From Isoetes taiwanensis (taxonomy: Eukaryota > Streptophyta > Lycopodiopsida > Isoetales > Isoetaceae), in assembly GCA_021234155.1 (NCBI GenBank), contig JAJEKV010000077.1, positions 3,252,472 to 3,316,471 of the forward strand: a DNA stretch of 64,000 nt, written 5' to 3'. Below the pieces are notes generated by a model that was not told the DNA's origin, made no database searches, and saw only the letters and a list, made by a program, of their open reading frames with translations. The translations under genes were made by a program, and so were the position numbers. Shown here piece by piece: positions 1-12,075 of the stretch; position 1 is the first letter of the stretch, and the number at the start of each line of letters is the position of its first letter.

Positions 1-1040
1 ATTCAACCTTAGGCTTTCATTCGGGCCAGTTTGGCATGCATATGCCATGGTTGTGGGCAGTATCCAGTTTCATTTCCAAGTTTGCCAACAAGAGAATTTG
101 GCAGGAGTAGACTGCACTTGTCTTTGAAATTCTTTGCTTCGTCGTTGTTTGGCTTGGCCAGGTCTTTCTCTGTTCTGATACTTGGATTCGTGCCAAAGTA
201 CGGATTTTGATTGAGGAAGGCTTCAAAGCAAATGATTAAACCAAGTTCGTTGCATCGATTATTTTTTGCAGAGAGGTAGTCTTTGTTTTGCAGCCCTCCC
301 CTCCCGCCAGACGTGGCATTATTATCCCAAATTTAGATGAAGCGCTACATCAAGTGGAGGGGTTGTAAAACGAAGGTGTTATGTCCAATTTTGGAATTTG
401 TTGTGGGTTTTCGCGATCAAGTATTGCAAAACGCAAAGATGTTAATTTGGATTAAGAAGGTGGGCCTAAGCTATTAGGATTTTTATGGACAACAAAACTC
501 CACACCATGGATGCGCTATGGCAATTCTGCAACTACAGTCAAAGCAACTGTTTTTGCCATATATTCTCGGTTCTCATCTTCTTCAATTGCTGCTAGATGT
601 TTCTGTATCAGCGTGATCTTTAGGCAGCAAGTAGGTGTAATATGATTGTATAAATTTCCTTTTGGAGATTGTCTTATTTTCGTTTATCTCTATTATAATA
701 CTAATGACTTATAACGGAAAGGACATATTGGGCAGAAAATCATCAAAGCTTATACATTGTCAAGCTTTTGTCAGCCATGAAAACAATGTGGAGATCAGGA
801 CAATGGTAATGCAAATATTCCTCTAGAGTCTGACTTTAAAGAATTGGTTCTTATGCCAGCATGCTCCTTTCTTCTTCAGCTGGCATATGAACAAAACAGG
901 CCATATTTCATCTTCATCCTCATATGTACCAGGCCTGACTAAAAGCTATGATGGAGTGGTGAAGACCATGCGGCCTTCATCAATATCATGTTAAAAAACA
1001 TTTAATGAGATGCCACTATTCATAATTCATGTTTTTCAAG
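1..1040. other. Anonymous AT-rich DNA, no gene seen
   Basis: I see no coding similarity, repeat structure or RNA gene here. The short reading frames on both strands have no recognisable motif. The base composition is AT-rich like most of the window, and it changes sharply near position 1045. Confidence 0.5.
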
Positions 1041-1044
1041 TTAA

Positions 1045-2118
1045 GCTTCATATGTTGTCCATTCGGGTCCGCGCCATCCGATAAGCCATATGACCCCACG
1101 TTAGAACCCTATCTCCAGGCAGCCCCTCCTTTGGGCCCCAACGTCCAATCTTGACACAATCAGCTCCCATCGTGATCCTCAACCGCGGCCTTGAACGTAA
1201 ACCGACGGATCCACTATATGCCTCCCTAAGTGTTGGACAAGCTTCAAGACGGTCCAATCGCCATCACTCTTACAGACATCCGCTCAATTACCCTTAGAGA
1301 GTTGGGTACAGCCTCGGAGATACTTTTCTACAGGCGCGCCCAAGCAGCCCACACCGCCGGTGAGGGATTGTTTACTCCGCTTGGCAAAAGCGAAGGTCCT
1401 ACGCTCGAGCCTAGTAATGCGACCCGCAGAGCACACTTCCGCCACGAACTTCACGATTGTAGGTTTGGAAGAGGCGAAAGTGACACTCCCTATAGTTGAG
1501 GTGGACTAGTTTTTCACTCAGGTCATACACATCTGCTGTGGCAGCTGTCCCTCTCGCACACCGAAGTTGGAGCAAAGACGGCCGTCGCCCGCCCCGCTTA
1601 ATTTGCTAGTATGCGTTTTGGGATGGCTTGTCCAGACATACATCCTCCGCCATGGCAATCACTTGAAAGGAACCGCCTTTTCAGTCAAGAAGACCTTACC
1701 CCCGCACAGCTCTGCAGACGAAAGGAAGAATTATGCCGAGTCCGGCTGGCTCGACCGCAACTCGAAGTGGGCCGCGGTATGCACGGGGAGGCCAGCTATC
1801 ATCCGGAGATCATTGGCCGATTGATCCATGGATAGCTTTTGTATAGCATGGTGCTTCCCGCCTCTGGTTTGGTCTGGTTTTGGTTGGTTTCACCCTTTTG
1901 TTTTGTTTTATTGGCCACGTTATGGGGCATAGTCCCCGAGTTCTGTTTGGGCTTATGCCCGCTTGTTCTGTTTGTGGTATTTCAGATTTGTTAGGGGGCA
2001 TAGCTCCCGTAAGTTTTGTGGTAGGGCTTATGCCCCGTATGTTCAGAATCGCCTCATAGGCCAGATTTGGCCTACATGGACGTTAAAACTTACTTACTTC
2101 CTTCCTTCCTTCCTTCCT
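1045..2118 (+). mobile_element. Non-LTR retroelement 3' portion with serial hairpins and TTCC tail
   Basis: A GC-rich block (about 1045-1850) with reading frames open on both strands is followed by an AT-rich tail region. The tail holds five short palindromes in a row: GGGGCATAGTCCCC at 1924, GGGCTTATGCCC at 1949, a GGGGG/CTCCC hairpin at 1994, GGGCTTATGCCC again at 2024, and TAGGCC/GGCCTA at 2057. The region ends GGACGTTAAAA (2078-2088), then CTTACTTA and (TTCC)n. The element at 52838-53400 has the same plan: GC-rich body, serial hairpins, GGACATTAAAA and a TTCC tail. A 3' simple-repeat tail without terminal repeats is typical of LINE/SINE-class elements. No reverse-transcriptase motif is visible, so this is a 5'-truncated LINE or a non-autonomous relative. 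The left boundary is approximate. Confidence 0.55.
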
Positions 2119-5078
2119 TTTACCAAGTTTCTTCTGTTCTGCTACAATGCAGGATTTTCGTCAGGTGATTTAACGTTTCGATTTCTTTGCTACGTGATGC
2201 CTAAGGCGACATATCCATAGAGGTCAGTCTTAAGCCAACCTCTAAATGTCTCCTCTTTATTAAGGTGAATCCAAAATGCTCTTTATAAAAGCACTTAGAG
2301 AAGACCATGACAAAATAATGCATGCCACTGCTGATGTGGAAGATAGTAAGTACAACATACCTAGACTTACTACAAATGAGTAGATTGTTACTGTTTAATA
2401 TAAATTGTAAATGCAGTGCAATTTCAATGTTTTCTATGCTTATGTCTTATTGTTGAGCAGTAAGTTATTATGGAATTAGGGCACAAGAGAGGCACAAGAC
2501 AACCATCTTAGTTGAGGGTGAGAACCTTGCACTTCACGGTGTGGATATATCTTTAAAGGCAATTCGTGAACAACATTCTCTTCAAAACCATAACTTCTTT
2601 ATTAAATCCCTTTAGGATTCATAGCAACTTCTGTTGTAGAAAAGATATTACCATCCAATGTAAATATTCTTTTCATGTTGTTTCTTTGATTATGTAATAA
2701 TGAAGGCTCACTTGACAAATTTTTGTTGCTTATGGATGGGTTTTGTTGTAGGTCAGATCACATTCTGGATTTGGTTGTTGACTTTTCAAGTTGATGTTAA
2801 CACGCACCAGGTAGATTTGGAGGCTTCAATCCACCATCTTTTTCTATGCTAACATATGATTACCTGCACAGTTTACAGAGCTCGCAATGAAAGGGTAAGG
2901 TAACATAAGCTTTGGTTTCTTAGTTCCAACTTTTATGCCATTGTATGGATTTACTTGGCAGACACATGCGATTTAGCATTGTCTCAGTTGCCATTCCACG
3001 TCATGAAAATCCCTACTATAGCAGATCAACAACTCAATTGTGTAATATGTTAATTACCACATGTACCTTGGCTAACACCAATTTCACTGTTGGATAGTAA
3101 AGCCTTCGGACTTTGGATCTAAGTGCACATTGCCAGAACGACAACTCCGAAATTTACACCGGGGTGTGTTCTTGGAATTTACATTGGGGTGTGTTCCTGT
3201 ATTTGCAAATACTCAATTCGTTCTACTATCTCTCACTTGCCAAGCTCATTTCTTAATAATGCACACTATAATGATTTTGTTTATGTCTCTTGGTTACTTA
3301 AAACTTCCCTCTTTGTTAATGCAGCTCCCACTTTAAGAATTGGATACGGTTTCATATATCTATTACGAAAGGCTCAGGCATGGACAAGCTCATTAATATT
3401 CTTAACACTGAAAGCCACCTTAGCACTCAGACTTCTACTGAAGATGTGTGCCACAAATTTATAATATACAAATTCTTTTTCAGATTGTCATTTAATTACT
3501 CTCATACGTTGGAGACTCTGAAAATTTGAACATGTATGCCTCTCACGTAGGATAATCTGGAAGCACAAATATCACGTAATGTGCAAAGAATAAAGAGATC
3601 AGTGCAACTTTTGAAGTGATTACTGGCAGACCCAAGTTGGCTGCCTATGCTAAATTATAAACATTAAGAAGAGAACCCATCTATGTGTATCGTGCATGTA
3701 TTGAAAAGGTTAAAAGAGTTGATGGAGATCTGATATTCTAGTGACAAACAAACATGGAAGTTGGTAAGCACAACCAGCTCTTATGGGGGGCATCAAATGT
3801 GCTACCTAGAAAAGTGCGATTTAGAAAAGTTTCATAAGAAAGATGTTCCATCTACTTATTATGTTGTAGAAATGTATGTCTTTGCATGTTATAAACTGCA
3901 GTCACATTATATCACTACTTTTGCCCATCATAAAACTTAGCAGCTGTTGAACCTTTGGAGAGTGATTGCTCATCTACACATTTAGAACTTTGGCCTATTT
4001 GATGTGCAATTCACATCTTGAATATGAAGTGCTTATGAATCCAATTATATAAATTCACTTATAAGAGAATTATTCATATTGGTTTAGGATTCAAATTTGG
4101 CTTAGAGTCTTATTTTTAATGAGACTATAGTGGCATAGAGTAGTCACTAATAACCAAAAGCATTATAGTCACTGTTGCAAAGAGAGACTACTGTTTTAAT
4201 TTTAATGCCAGCTCACTAATAACATCCTTACGACATTGTCCTAAAGCCTACAAATCCAAAACAACATGGTCACTTCTACAATCCACATTAGTAAAACCGG
4301 GCAACGCCCGAGCACCATAACTAGTATAAGTTACATTACATTTATATAAGGACGTGCATTGTACATTCCTTGAAAAAGATAACCTAAATGGAAAAAAAAA
4401 AACTATCAAGGAGGATCCTATTTTTAGAGGTTAACAACAAAAGGTAGAAGATATGATTTAAGCAAGGGCTAACTCTTCCCTCGAGCTTGGTTGTGCGCAT
4501 TAATTCATGAAGCTAGTAGGCCGAGTGGATTATTTGGCATGACCAGCGAAACGGGAGAGATGAGGATAGGGGTGAGTTGGCAAGCGGAGTGATGGTTTAG
4601 TAGTTAGGTTGTTAGGTCGTAGTGTACTCCAAAACCCACTAGTTACCATCAGGTGGGGAAGTCTCATCATGTGTAGTGTGCCTGAGAATGAACCGTCATA
4701 TCTCCTAAAACATGAAAGTGGCTCCTGAAAATGAATCGTCATATCTCCTAAAAAGGATGTTGCCAATGAGGTAGATAGCATTAGAACATTAACTATATGA
4801 ATCAGAGATTATCAAAATCTCAGATGGTGCATCTGAAAATGAATCATAATATATCCTAAAAAGGATGCTGCAATATGACGTTAAAATACAAACTAAATCA
4901 AAGATTGTCAAGATCTGAGTTGTCCAATGGCAAGATTTATTGTTAGGAGGTTATAATAAAGCCCTATGAATTATCAAGAAAATCTCCCCCTTGCAATTCG
5001 TTCTTAGTTTTAACTGCTTTTGATAGGATCACTGTTAAATACATATATCAAGAAAATCTTCGACGCGCAAGGTTCAAT
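2119..5078. other. Anonymous DNA with a degenerate short repeat
   Basis: No gene is recognised. Frames at 3123-3464 are open for about 110 codons but show no known motif and contain an internal duplication (a phrase like GGGGTGTGTTC at about 3162 and 3188). At 4681-4870 a phrase of about 35 bases (CTGAAAATGAATCG plus ATATCTCCTAAAAAGGATG) occurs three times, diverged. The phrase ACCGGGCAACGCCCGAGCACC near 4297 is a short palindrome-bearing sequence. Confidence 0.4.
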
Positions 5079-5200
5079 AATGTCTAGCATAATAACAGGG
5101 GGTCTTCTTTGGTTTTTTTGTATGTTTTTTTACTAAGGTTATTCTATGATTTGGACGATGTATTCACATGAATGTATGGAACATTATTTCTAGAGTGCAC
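5079..5200 (-). repeat. Dispersed repeat copy D with conserved end
   Basis: Read on the minus strand, it starts near GTGCACTCTAGAAATA and ends CCCCTGTTATTATGCTAG followed by ACATT. The same ends and spacing (about 120 bp) occur at 23911-24030 (+), 49060-49178 (+) and 27859-27976 (-). No coding content is seen. It may be the terminus of a larger non-autonomous element. The class is unknown. Confidence 0.55.
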
Positions 5201-5562
5201 CCCCTTGTTAGCCATTGATTTTAAAGACGAGGGGAAATCGTGTGGTTGTAGGTCTTTTATTGTTTGCATGTTCTTTTTTTAGTGTTTATTGTTTGTTTTT
5301 TAGCGTGTAATAGCCTAAATACTAGGTTTCGAAACAATAGTAGCTTTGGACAGGCCGTTGAAAGGATGCAGCTCAAGCTGATTTGCACGGGATCCCATTG
5401 ATATGCTTGGTGCAGGCAGAATAAAAGCTAGAGGATGGATCTATATGCTAACTTAGGCATTTTTTAGAAATATCCGAATTGTTTTATCTATAGATGCTTA
5501 CTCCAGTTCTTAAAAGAACAAAGATATGGCGTATACAAGTTTTGATTTTGCGGATGGATACC

Positions 5563-7003
5563 AATATGTAGCAAAATAACAGGGGTTCCAGGGGGATTTG
5601 ATATAGATATAATTCTTGAAACCATAGACCATATCCCTAAAACAATTCAATGGGTTATTATAAAAAAAATAGATTTAAGATAAAAAATAGTCACATTAGC
5701 TCACTAGTTAGATTGGTTAAAGTAGTCTTATTAGGACATTGAGTTATTTTAGTAGAGGTTCAATCCCCCAGATTTCATATTCTAAAAGCTTAAATGAAAC
5801 CGTGATAGAGGCACGATATACCATCAAAACCTTAGGCAAACTCGTGATTCGACATCTTAAAATCATAGGGCGCCCCCAATCATAATTGAGCATAATCAAA
5901 ACGAGGTGTCCGGAGGCTCCAACATACATACAATGCAACTGGCCAATGTAGGATTGATGATCCGACGACCGTGGTAGTCCAGGTGCACCTCGTTTAGAAT
6001 ATGTAGCAAAATAACAGTGGGTTCCAGGGGATTTGATATAGATATAATTCTTGAAACCATAGACCATATCCCTAAAACAATTCAATGGGTTATTATAAAA
6101 AAACATAGATTTAAGATAAAAATAGTCACATTAGCTCACTAGTTAGATTGGTTAAAATAGTCTTATTAGGACATTGAGTTATTTTAGTAGAGGTTCGAAT
6201 CCTCAGATTTCATATTCTAAAAGCTTAAATGAAAACCGTATAGCCGCGTTATATCTATATCAAATCCCTCGAACCCCACCCATTTATTTTGCTACATATT
6301 CTAAGCGGGTGCACCACTGGACTACCACGATCGTGGATCTGTCGATCCTTTGGCCCCGGTTGATGTTGGATTTTCGATACACCTCTCGTTTGATTATGCT
6401 CAATTATGATTGGGGCGCCAATTTTGACATCTTAAAATCATAGGCCCCCCAATCATAATTGAGCATAATCAAACGAGAGGTGTCCGAAGGTTCCAACATA
6501 CGCCCGGGGGGATTGATGTGATCCGACGATCGGGTGGTAGTCCGGGGTGCACCTCGTTTAGAATATGTAGCAAAATAACAGGGGGTTCCAGGGGGATTTG
6601 ATATAGATATAATTATTGAAACCATAGACCATATCCCTAAAACAATTCAATGGGTTATTATAAAAAAAAAACATAGATTTAAGATAAAAAATAGTCACAT
6701 TAGCTCACTAGTTAGATTGGTTAAAGTAGTCTTATTAGGACATTGAGTTATTTTAGTAGAGGTTCGAATCCCCGTATTTCATATTCTAAAAAGCTTAAAT
6801 GAAACCAGATAGAGGCAATTTATATACCATCAAAACCTTAGGCAAACTCAGATTCGACATCTTAAAAATCATAGGCGCCCCCAATCATAATTGAGCATAA
6901 TCAAAACGAGAGGTGTCCAGAGGGCTCCAACATACGATGCGGGGCGTAGGATTGACAGATCCGAAGACTGTGGTAGTCCAGGGTGCACCTCGTTTAGTAT
7001 ATA
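5563..7003 (+). repeat. Tandem array of three SINE-containing units, middle unit with inverted copy
   Basis: Three units each begin at AATATGTAGCAAAATAACAG: about 5563-5997, 5998-6561 and 6562-7003. Each unit holds a tRNA-like promoter: an A-box-like TAGCTCACTAGTTAGATTGG (near 5698, 6128, 6698) and a B box such as GGTTCGAATCC (near 6194 and 6763; GGTTCAATCCC at 5757). This is the signature of a tRNA-derived SINE. Unit 2 carries an extra inverted segment: about 6249-6421 is the reverse complement of about 6447-6612, a near-perfect palindrome centred near 6431. The units are about 435-440 bp apart from this insertion and very similar, so the amplification is recent. A rearranged relative lies at 37725-38395. 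The array ends 400 bp before the HUH-nuclease remnant. Confidence 0.7.
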
Positions 7004-7405
7004 TTGGCTATTCCATACACTGGGATACATCTTTGGCTCTTACTATTAGGTTTGAATCTATGATCATCTGAAAATAATAGGTTTTTATCTCATAATAGGA
7101 TTTTGTCCGATTTTGCACGGGATTTAGCGGATTTGATTTACGTTTCCAGGGTTCCGAATTTGGCATCTTTTTTAAGGGCATCGATCTATGCTGTGGGAAT
7201 GGATCAATTTTCACTGTGGCAATGTTGGATTTACTGTGGCAGTGCTAGATATTATACAATAGTTTATGTTGTGGATTATGAAATATCCATTGCAGGGGGT
7301 CATCTCTCGCCTAATATGCCAAAGCAAAGTCTTGTTTTATCCTAACCGGTCAGATGGTGGTCAACTACTGTGGAGGTAAGCACCGGCATCATGTAAGCAT
7401 TCTTT

Positions 7406-9099
7406 ATGGAAAGAGAAATCTCTCGAGTTTACTCTGATGGCTGGTCAGGTAGCGATGATTCAGATCATGATGAAGCGATGCAAGGATTGGCAAGTCTTGC
7501 TTCCAGAAAAGCTTCTGACTAAAATCATTCTTGAGTATGAAGGATTTTTTGTTGCCATAGCTCTGAGAAACAACCCTTTGTGCAGAATAAGTATGAGACG
7601 AAAATGTTGGCAGCAGGACAATCATGAGCCCCATGTTGTTCTGCTGTGTTTCAGTTTACTGGTCTGTTTTTGAAGACAGGAGGCCTGGGAGGCAAGTATT
7701 TTCTGGAAATAAGAAGTTGGCAGTGAGGAAGAAAGTTATTTCGAAGCCTCCAAGAGCCTCTCTTCCACAAAGAGATCTGCCCTCCTCCTTGGATGTTAGT
7801 GTTACTATTAGTATTGGGGGAGTGGATGCATGGGATGATGTATACAATCGTGTGTGTAAGTCCTTGGATACGGAGTGCTTCAATAGAATCGTGAGCCTGG
7901 ACAGAGGGTCAGACTTGGATCATCTTCATGTGAGTGCGTATTTAAAATAGGCTTAACTAGTAACATAGCAATGAATGCAAGATTGAAGAAGTATTTGGGT
8001 TTGGATACGCACAAACTAGCAGGTGCTATTGTTCTTTGTAAAGCATTGAAGGATACAAAGCTGCACTGTTATGAGGGAATGTTGGGATATTGTCTGAAGG
8101 ACATGGGGAAGATGCATCACAGGCATCACATGAAACCCGGCCACCGCGGTAATATTGAGCATGGAAAGGATTTGTACGCACTCTATGGAGCCGGTGAGAT
8201 CAAGAATTGCGTAATACTTGATAACAGGAACCTCTTTGCCAAAGCGAAGCACTTCCAGTCGTATCATAGAAAGTGACAGCTAAGTGCATCTCTGATTCAA
8301 ACTATCTGCAGCATGCTTCGCACTGAGAAATTTGTCTTGAGTGGTGCATGGCTCCTTCCATCCAACACGACCTTCATTACAGCAGTGTGTAGAGGCTGCA
8401 TGGCGATTAACTCTCAATCCAAAGCATGCCTCTCGCGGCGATTTGAGAAGTGTCGTGTATGGACTTCCTCCTTGAATAGTGCCAGTGGAGCGTGTGGGAA
8501 AGCGTAGAAGAATATTTTGGGATGCTGAGGCTATGATTAGGGATGTGGAAGAAGATAATGGCAATGAGGAAGATGATAGTGAGGAGGGTGGAGAGGAAGT
8601 ACATGAGTACCCTGCAGACACACCCTTGGCTAGCTGCCCCTCTTACATCCCCCACAATTTTGGCGATTGCTCCTGTTTCATGGCTCATGTACAAATTGTT
8701 TGGTTTTCGTATAGACATGGCTCATGTCCGTTTCATTTACTCATGTACAAAATGTTTGGTTTTCGTATAGACATAGGTAGAGATGTTGATAATGCTATAA
8801 GCGACGGCGATAAGGATGTTGTCTTCAGCCCTCTTGTAAATATAGACCCAGATTCAGATGAAGAGCTTGAGAAGCATGCTGCAGCTGACAATAGGTCTGA
8901 ATGTTTTCATCTTCATGTGGATATAGACCTACTATCAAAGGAGACCATAATGAGCATCAAAGAGTGTAGAACAGCTACGTGCAACACTGTTCAGCGTCTA
9001 GAGGAAGCGTTGCATTGCTTGGATATAGAAGATTTGAAGGTCTCTTTGAAGCAGCGCAAGGTACATGAATTTGATGTGAGTTCTGCTCATAAAGCATAA
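7406..9099 (+). pseudogene. HUH endonuclease (replitron-like Y1 transposase), frame-broken
   Basis: The likely start is ATG 7406, opening an acidic, Ser/Asp-rich N-terminus that reaches a stop near 7524. The catalytic domain follows in another frame (about 7670-7947): a beta strand SVTISI, a helix AWDDVYNRVC, then RIVSLDRGSDLDHLHV. HLH (7921-7929) is the HUH motif. After a one-base slip in an A run (7944-7947) the frame continues from about 7948 to 8276 with GYCLKDMGK. Its YCLK (8088-8099) fits the YxxK catalytic-tyrosine motif, 56 residues after HUH. A TGA (8274) interrupts; the next 30 codons read on to LSGAWLLP. Another frame change near 8385 leads to EAAWRL, a stop at 8473 and an acidic C-terminal tail ending at 9099. 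The order HUH, then YxxK, then a conserved W-containing C-terminal block fits the HUH proteins of plant and algal replitrons rather than Helitron Rep, and I see no helicase fused to it. A CRESS-virus-type Rep origin is an alternative. It cannot be functional as read. Confidence 0.65.
8684..8775 (+). repeat. 56-bp direct duplication inside the HUH gene tail
   Basis: CTCATGTACAAA(T/A)TGTTTGG followed by TTTTCGTATAGACAT occurs at 8684 and again at 8740. The two copies differ by one base over about 36 bases. The duplication lies in the C-terminal reading frame and keeps it only approximately. Confidence 0.7.
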
Positions 9100-10452
9100 T
9101 AACGCACTAGAACGTCTTGGAAGGACATATTTTCGCACCATGCAGGCGTGAAGTGGTTCTGGAGCTCGTATTTCATGTTGCTTTTATGTTATGGTTATAT
9201 ACAGATCTTGTGGATACGCAGGTCCTTTGAGGAGCTTCTTGTTGAAGATCTTGTGTTCTTATCAGGCTAGTTTGCTGTTTACCAAGTGTTGCTGTTAGGA
9301 TGTGTGTTTTCTACTGAAAATGCAATCCTTCTCTTTGTAATCTTTCAGTTGTCAATATATGCCACTTGTTCACTCTTATTTGTTTTTGTCAATGTGATGT
9401 CCATTTATTATTGTTGTGTGCATTGAACTATAACATGTATGTAAATATGTACAAATAGCTGTATGGGGTGCGCGGAGTTATACAGGGGTGTGATGTGGAA
9501 ACTTGATTGCGCCCTTGATTTGGTATATTCATGGTACAGTTCTTGGATCCAATGATTCAGGATAATGCAATACGGGTAGTGCAAATATTTAATAGGCGCG
9601 AGGTGAGGGGTTCTTGTACAAGGGGTTCTTGTACATAATTATTTCGGATCATTGTCACATCATAGGCATGAGTTGTACATAACTAATTCGGATCATTGTC
9701 GCATCATATTCTCTCTCTGCTACATGGAAAACAACCTCAAAACAATACAACCCCCTCTTTCCTTAGAAAACCATTTCAGATGATTTAGAAAAGCTATTCA
9801 CGTTACGTCAAGACTAAGTATTGGAGAATGTTTAAATATTGTACAGAGGTATTTTCGAGAGGGATATAGCACAATGCCTGTGCTAGACTGACTGAAACTA
9901 CTACCAACATGCATTACATAATTTAAGTAAACAATCAATCGTGCAATCCAAAAAAAACAAATCCCATATAACTTCAATGCTGGAAAAGATGCAAGCCATC
10001 TTCCGAGATCAAGACAATAACCAAGTACAATATATCTCAGCGTAGGAGAGCATTAAACAGCAACGAAAATGGCATATTATTTTTGTCACGGGATGCATAT
10101 TGCACATCACCACACTGACAATGTCTCCTCTAGAATACACGGGAGCTAAACTCATGCAAAAATGTGTAAACTGTTCTGATGTAGGGCTTCCTCACAACTA
10201 ACGTATGGGATACTAACACAAAGTCCTTTGCATAGATTTTATGCTACAAAGAACACAAATATTAGAAGGAAGACTAACAAAACCACAAAAATCTTTATGA
10301 TCAAACACCGGCTTGAAGATATGCTCCTCAGGTATTTCAAAAATTGTCCTTGTGCTCCTTCAACATTGTATCATCTATATTCTCGTCAATCCTGTCATAT
10401 AGTATATAGAGCTTAAGTACATGAGAAGCAGAAATGGTTTTGCATACTGTAC
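9100..10452. other. Anonymous DNA between HUH and syntaxin remnants
   Basis: No exon is recognised on either strand. In particular, the missing last exon of the syntaxin (second half of the SNARE helix plus membrane anchor), which should lie here on the minus strand, was not found. A TTCTTGTACA phrase is locally duplicated near 9611-9635. Confidence 0.45.
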
Positions 10453-10466
10453 TTAAAAACATTCAT

Positions 10467-12075
10467 GATGGCAATCTCTCCTTGTTGAGCAACCATGGTA
10501 GCTAAGTTCTGCTATTGTAAACTCGACACTTTCTAAAGCCCCAGCTCGACTTTGAATATAGGCCTCTTGAACAGGTCCCATGTGTTGCTGTATTTGGCTC
10601 TGTTGTTGACCAGAGAACGATGGTGCTTCAGAATTGAAACGACGCCTGTACAAAACCATGATGACGAAGTAACAAAGCTTTAGTTTATAGAATGTAGAAT
10701 GGAAATATCTCATTGCTTACATGAAAATTTCAAGTTGATGTGGCTAATGGGAACAGCACATAGTAATGCATGAAACAACATGGTTACCACAAGATACAGA
10801 CCTTAAGTGGGGACCATCAGCAATTCCAGTTCTAGAGCTTCTGCAGAAAATGGTAGAAAATGAAACAAATAATGGAAATACGGTAGAAAAGATTAAAGAT
10901 ACATGTTAACATCCAGCATCCTTACATTTGTTATAGCCCTCAAGACTGATACAAATATGCATATGGTGTAAAATGGAACAAAAAGAGATATTCTGTGTGC
11001 TGTAAATCAGCTGAAATATCCTTCAAACATGATGTAGACATTCCTATAATGTAGAACTTAAGCTAAATAAACTAAATTACATGGGGAACACTTTAACATG
11101 TGCGGCCAGAAAAATAAGTTTAATAAACAGAAGCTAGTTATATGCAGTTCCTGGTGAAAAAATATCGCATCAAAGTGTAATATGACAAAACACGTCTCTC
11201 TTTTGAGATGTACCTATTCAAAAGTTCTCCAGAAGTACCTATTTAAAAGTTCACCAGAAGTAGAGCCATTTTCCCAAGGGAAAGGTAAAGAAGTTGGAGG
11301 AAGCTGTCTTTGCCTTGGAAATCCGTTACCCCCATTGGATGAACTAGAAGCAGAGAATAATTGTCTTCTGTTTTGGTGAGCTTTCAGATTCTGAAGCACA
11401 TATTAGATTGGAAGCATAGTAACTTTGGACAAAAAGGGGGGGAGAGAGAGAGAGAAAAAGGAAGGGGTCATTCCATTTACACTACCTCTGTTCTCACTGT
11501 AAGAATATCCTTAAACTCTTTTGTGGTGCTCATTAGCCTACTCTTTAGAGTATCTAGAGCAGTTGCAGTATGTTGGTTGCCCTCCCTTGTCATCTTTACA
11601 CTCTCACTTTCACCATCACAGAGCTGCTGCAATTCAGTAATTGCTGCATTGAGAGCTGTAATGTCCTGTCTTATGAGAGCTGTTAGCTCTTGGATCTCCA
11701 AAGCAGGATCATCAAAGACACCTTTCCTTTTTGCCACTGCAATGGAAGCAAGGAAAATAAATTACCTAAGTACAATTCATGCAGGACACAGTGCAGATGC
11801 TACTTGACAATTACCTACTTACAGAGAGCCAGTTTTGCGAGCTTTTGAGAAGTGTGATGAATCCCTAAGCCGATATGAGAGGCCCTTCTATTGAACTCAG
11901 ATTGCATATGCACACCAGTCTGAAAAGTTGTGGGTTTTTCATGCGAACGAGAATCTGGCATTGAGGAGGAAGCGCCATGTACAAATGCTGCTGATTTTCT
12001 AAGTCTTTCTGCAGCAACAAGGAATTCACCTGTTCTGTCCCTGTAAGGCGAGACGGTGCTGGATCCCAAAGCCAT
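10467..12075 (-). pseudogene. SYP31/SYP32-type Golgi syntaxin (Sed5 family), truncated
   Basis: Qa-SNAREs of this family drive fusion at the Golgi. Four exons are visible: 12075-11823 (start MALGSS, then SPYRDRTGEF and NRRASHIGLGIHHTSQKLAKLA), 11736-11486 (KRKGVFDDPALEIQEL, ending MSTTKEFKDILTVRTE), 11390-11239 (NLKAHQNRRQLF) and 10645-10467 (QQQSQIQQHMGPVQEAYIQSR). The introns have GT-AG ends and the phases join correctly between exons. In exon 4 the SNARE helix loses about six residues: IAELS jumps to ATMVAQQGEIAI with a frameshift. The downstream exon for the rest of the SNARE motif and the C-terminal membrane anchor is absent, so no functional SNARE can be made. Because introns are kept, this is a DNA-level duplicate and not a processed pseudogene. 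The family call is firm; SYP31 versus SYP32 is not resolved. Confidence 0.8.

Noticed and set aside
1230-1835. Genuine genes in the GC-rich block
   Set aside because: Frames are open on both strands because of composition, no motif is recognisable, and the block belongs to a retroelement-like unit with a TTCC tail.
5698-5770. Functional tRNA gene in the array
   Set aside because: A and B boxes are present but the flanks do not fold into a tRNA cloverleaf (no matching acceptor stem) and the unit is repeated with a SINE-like body.
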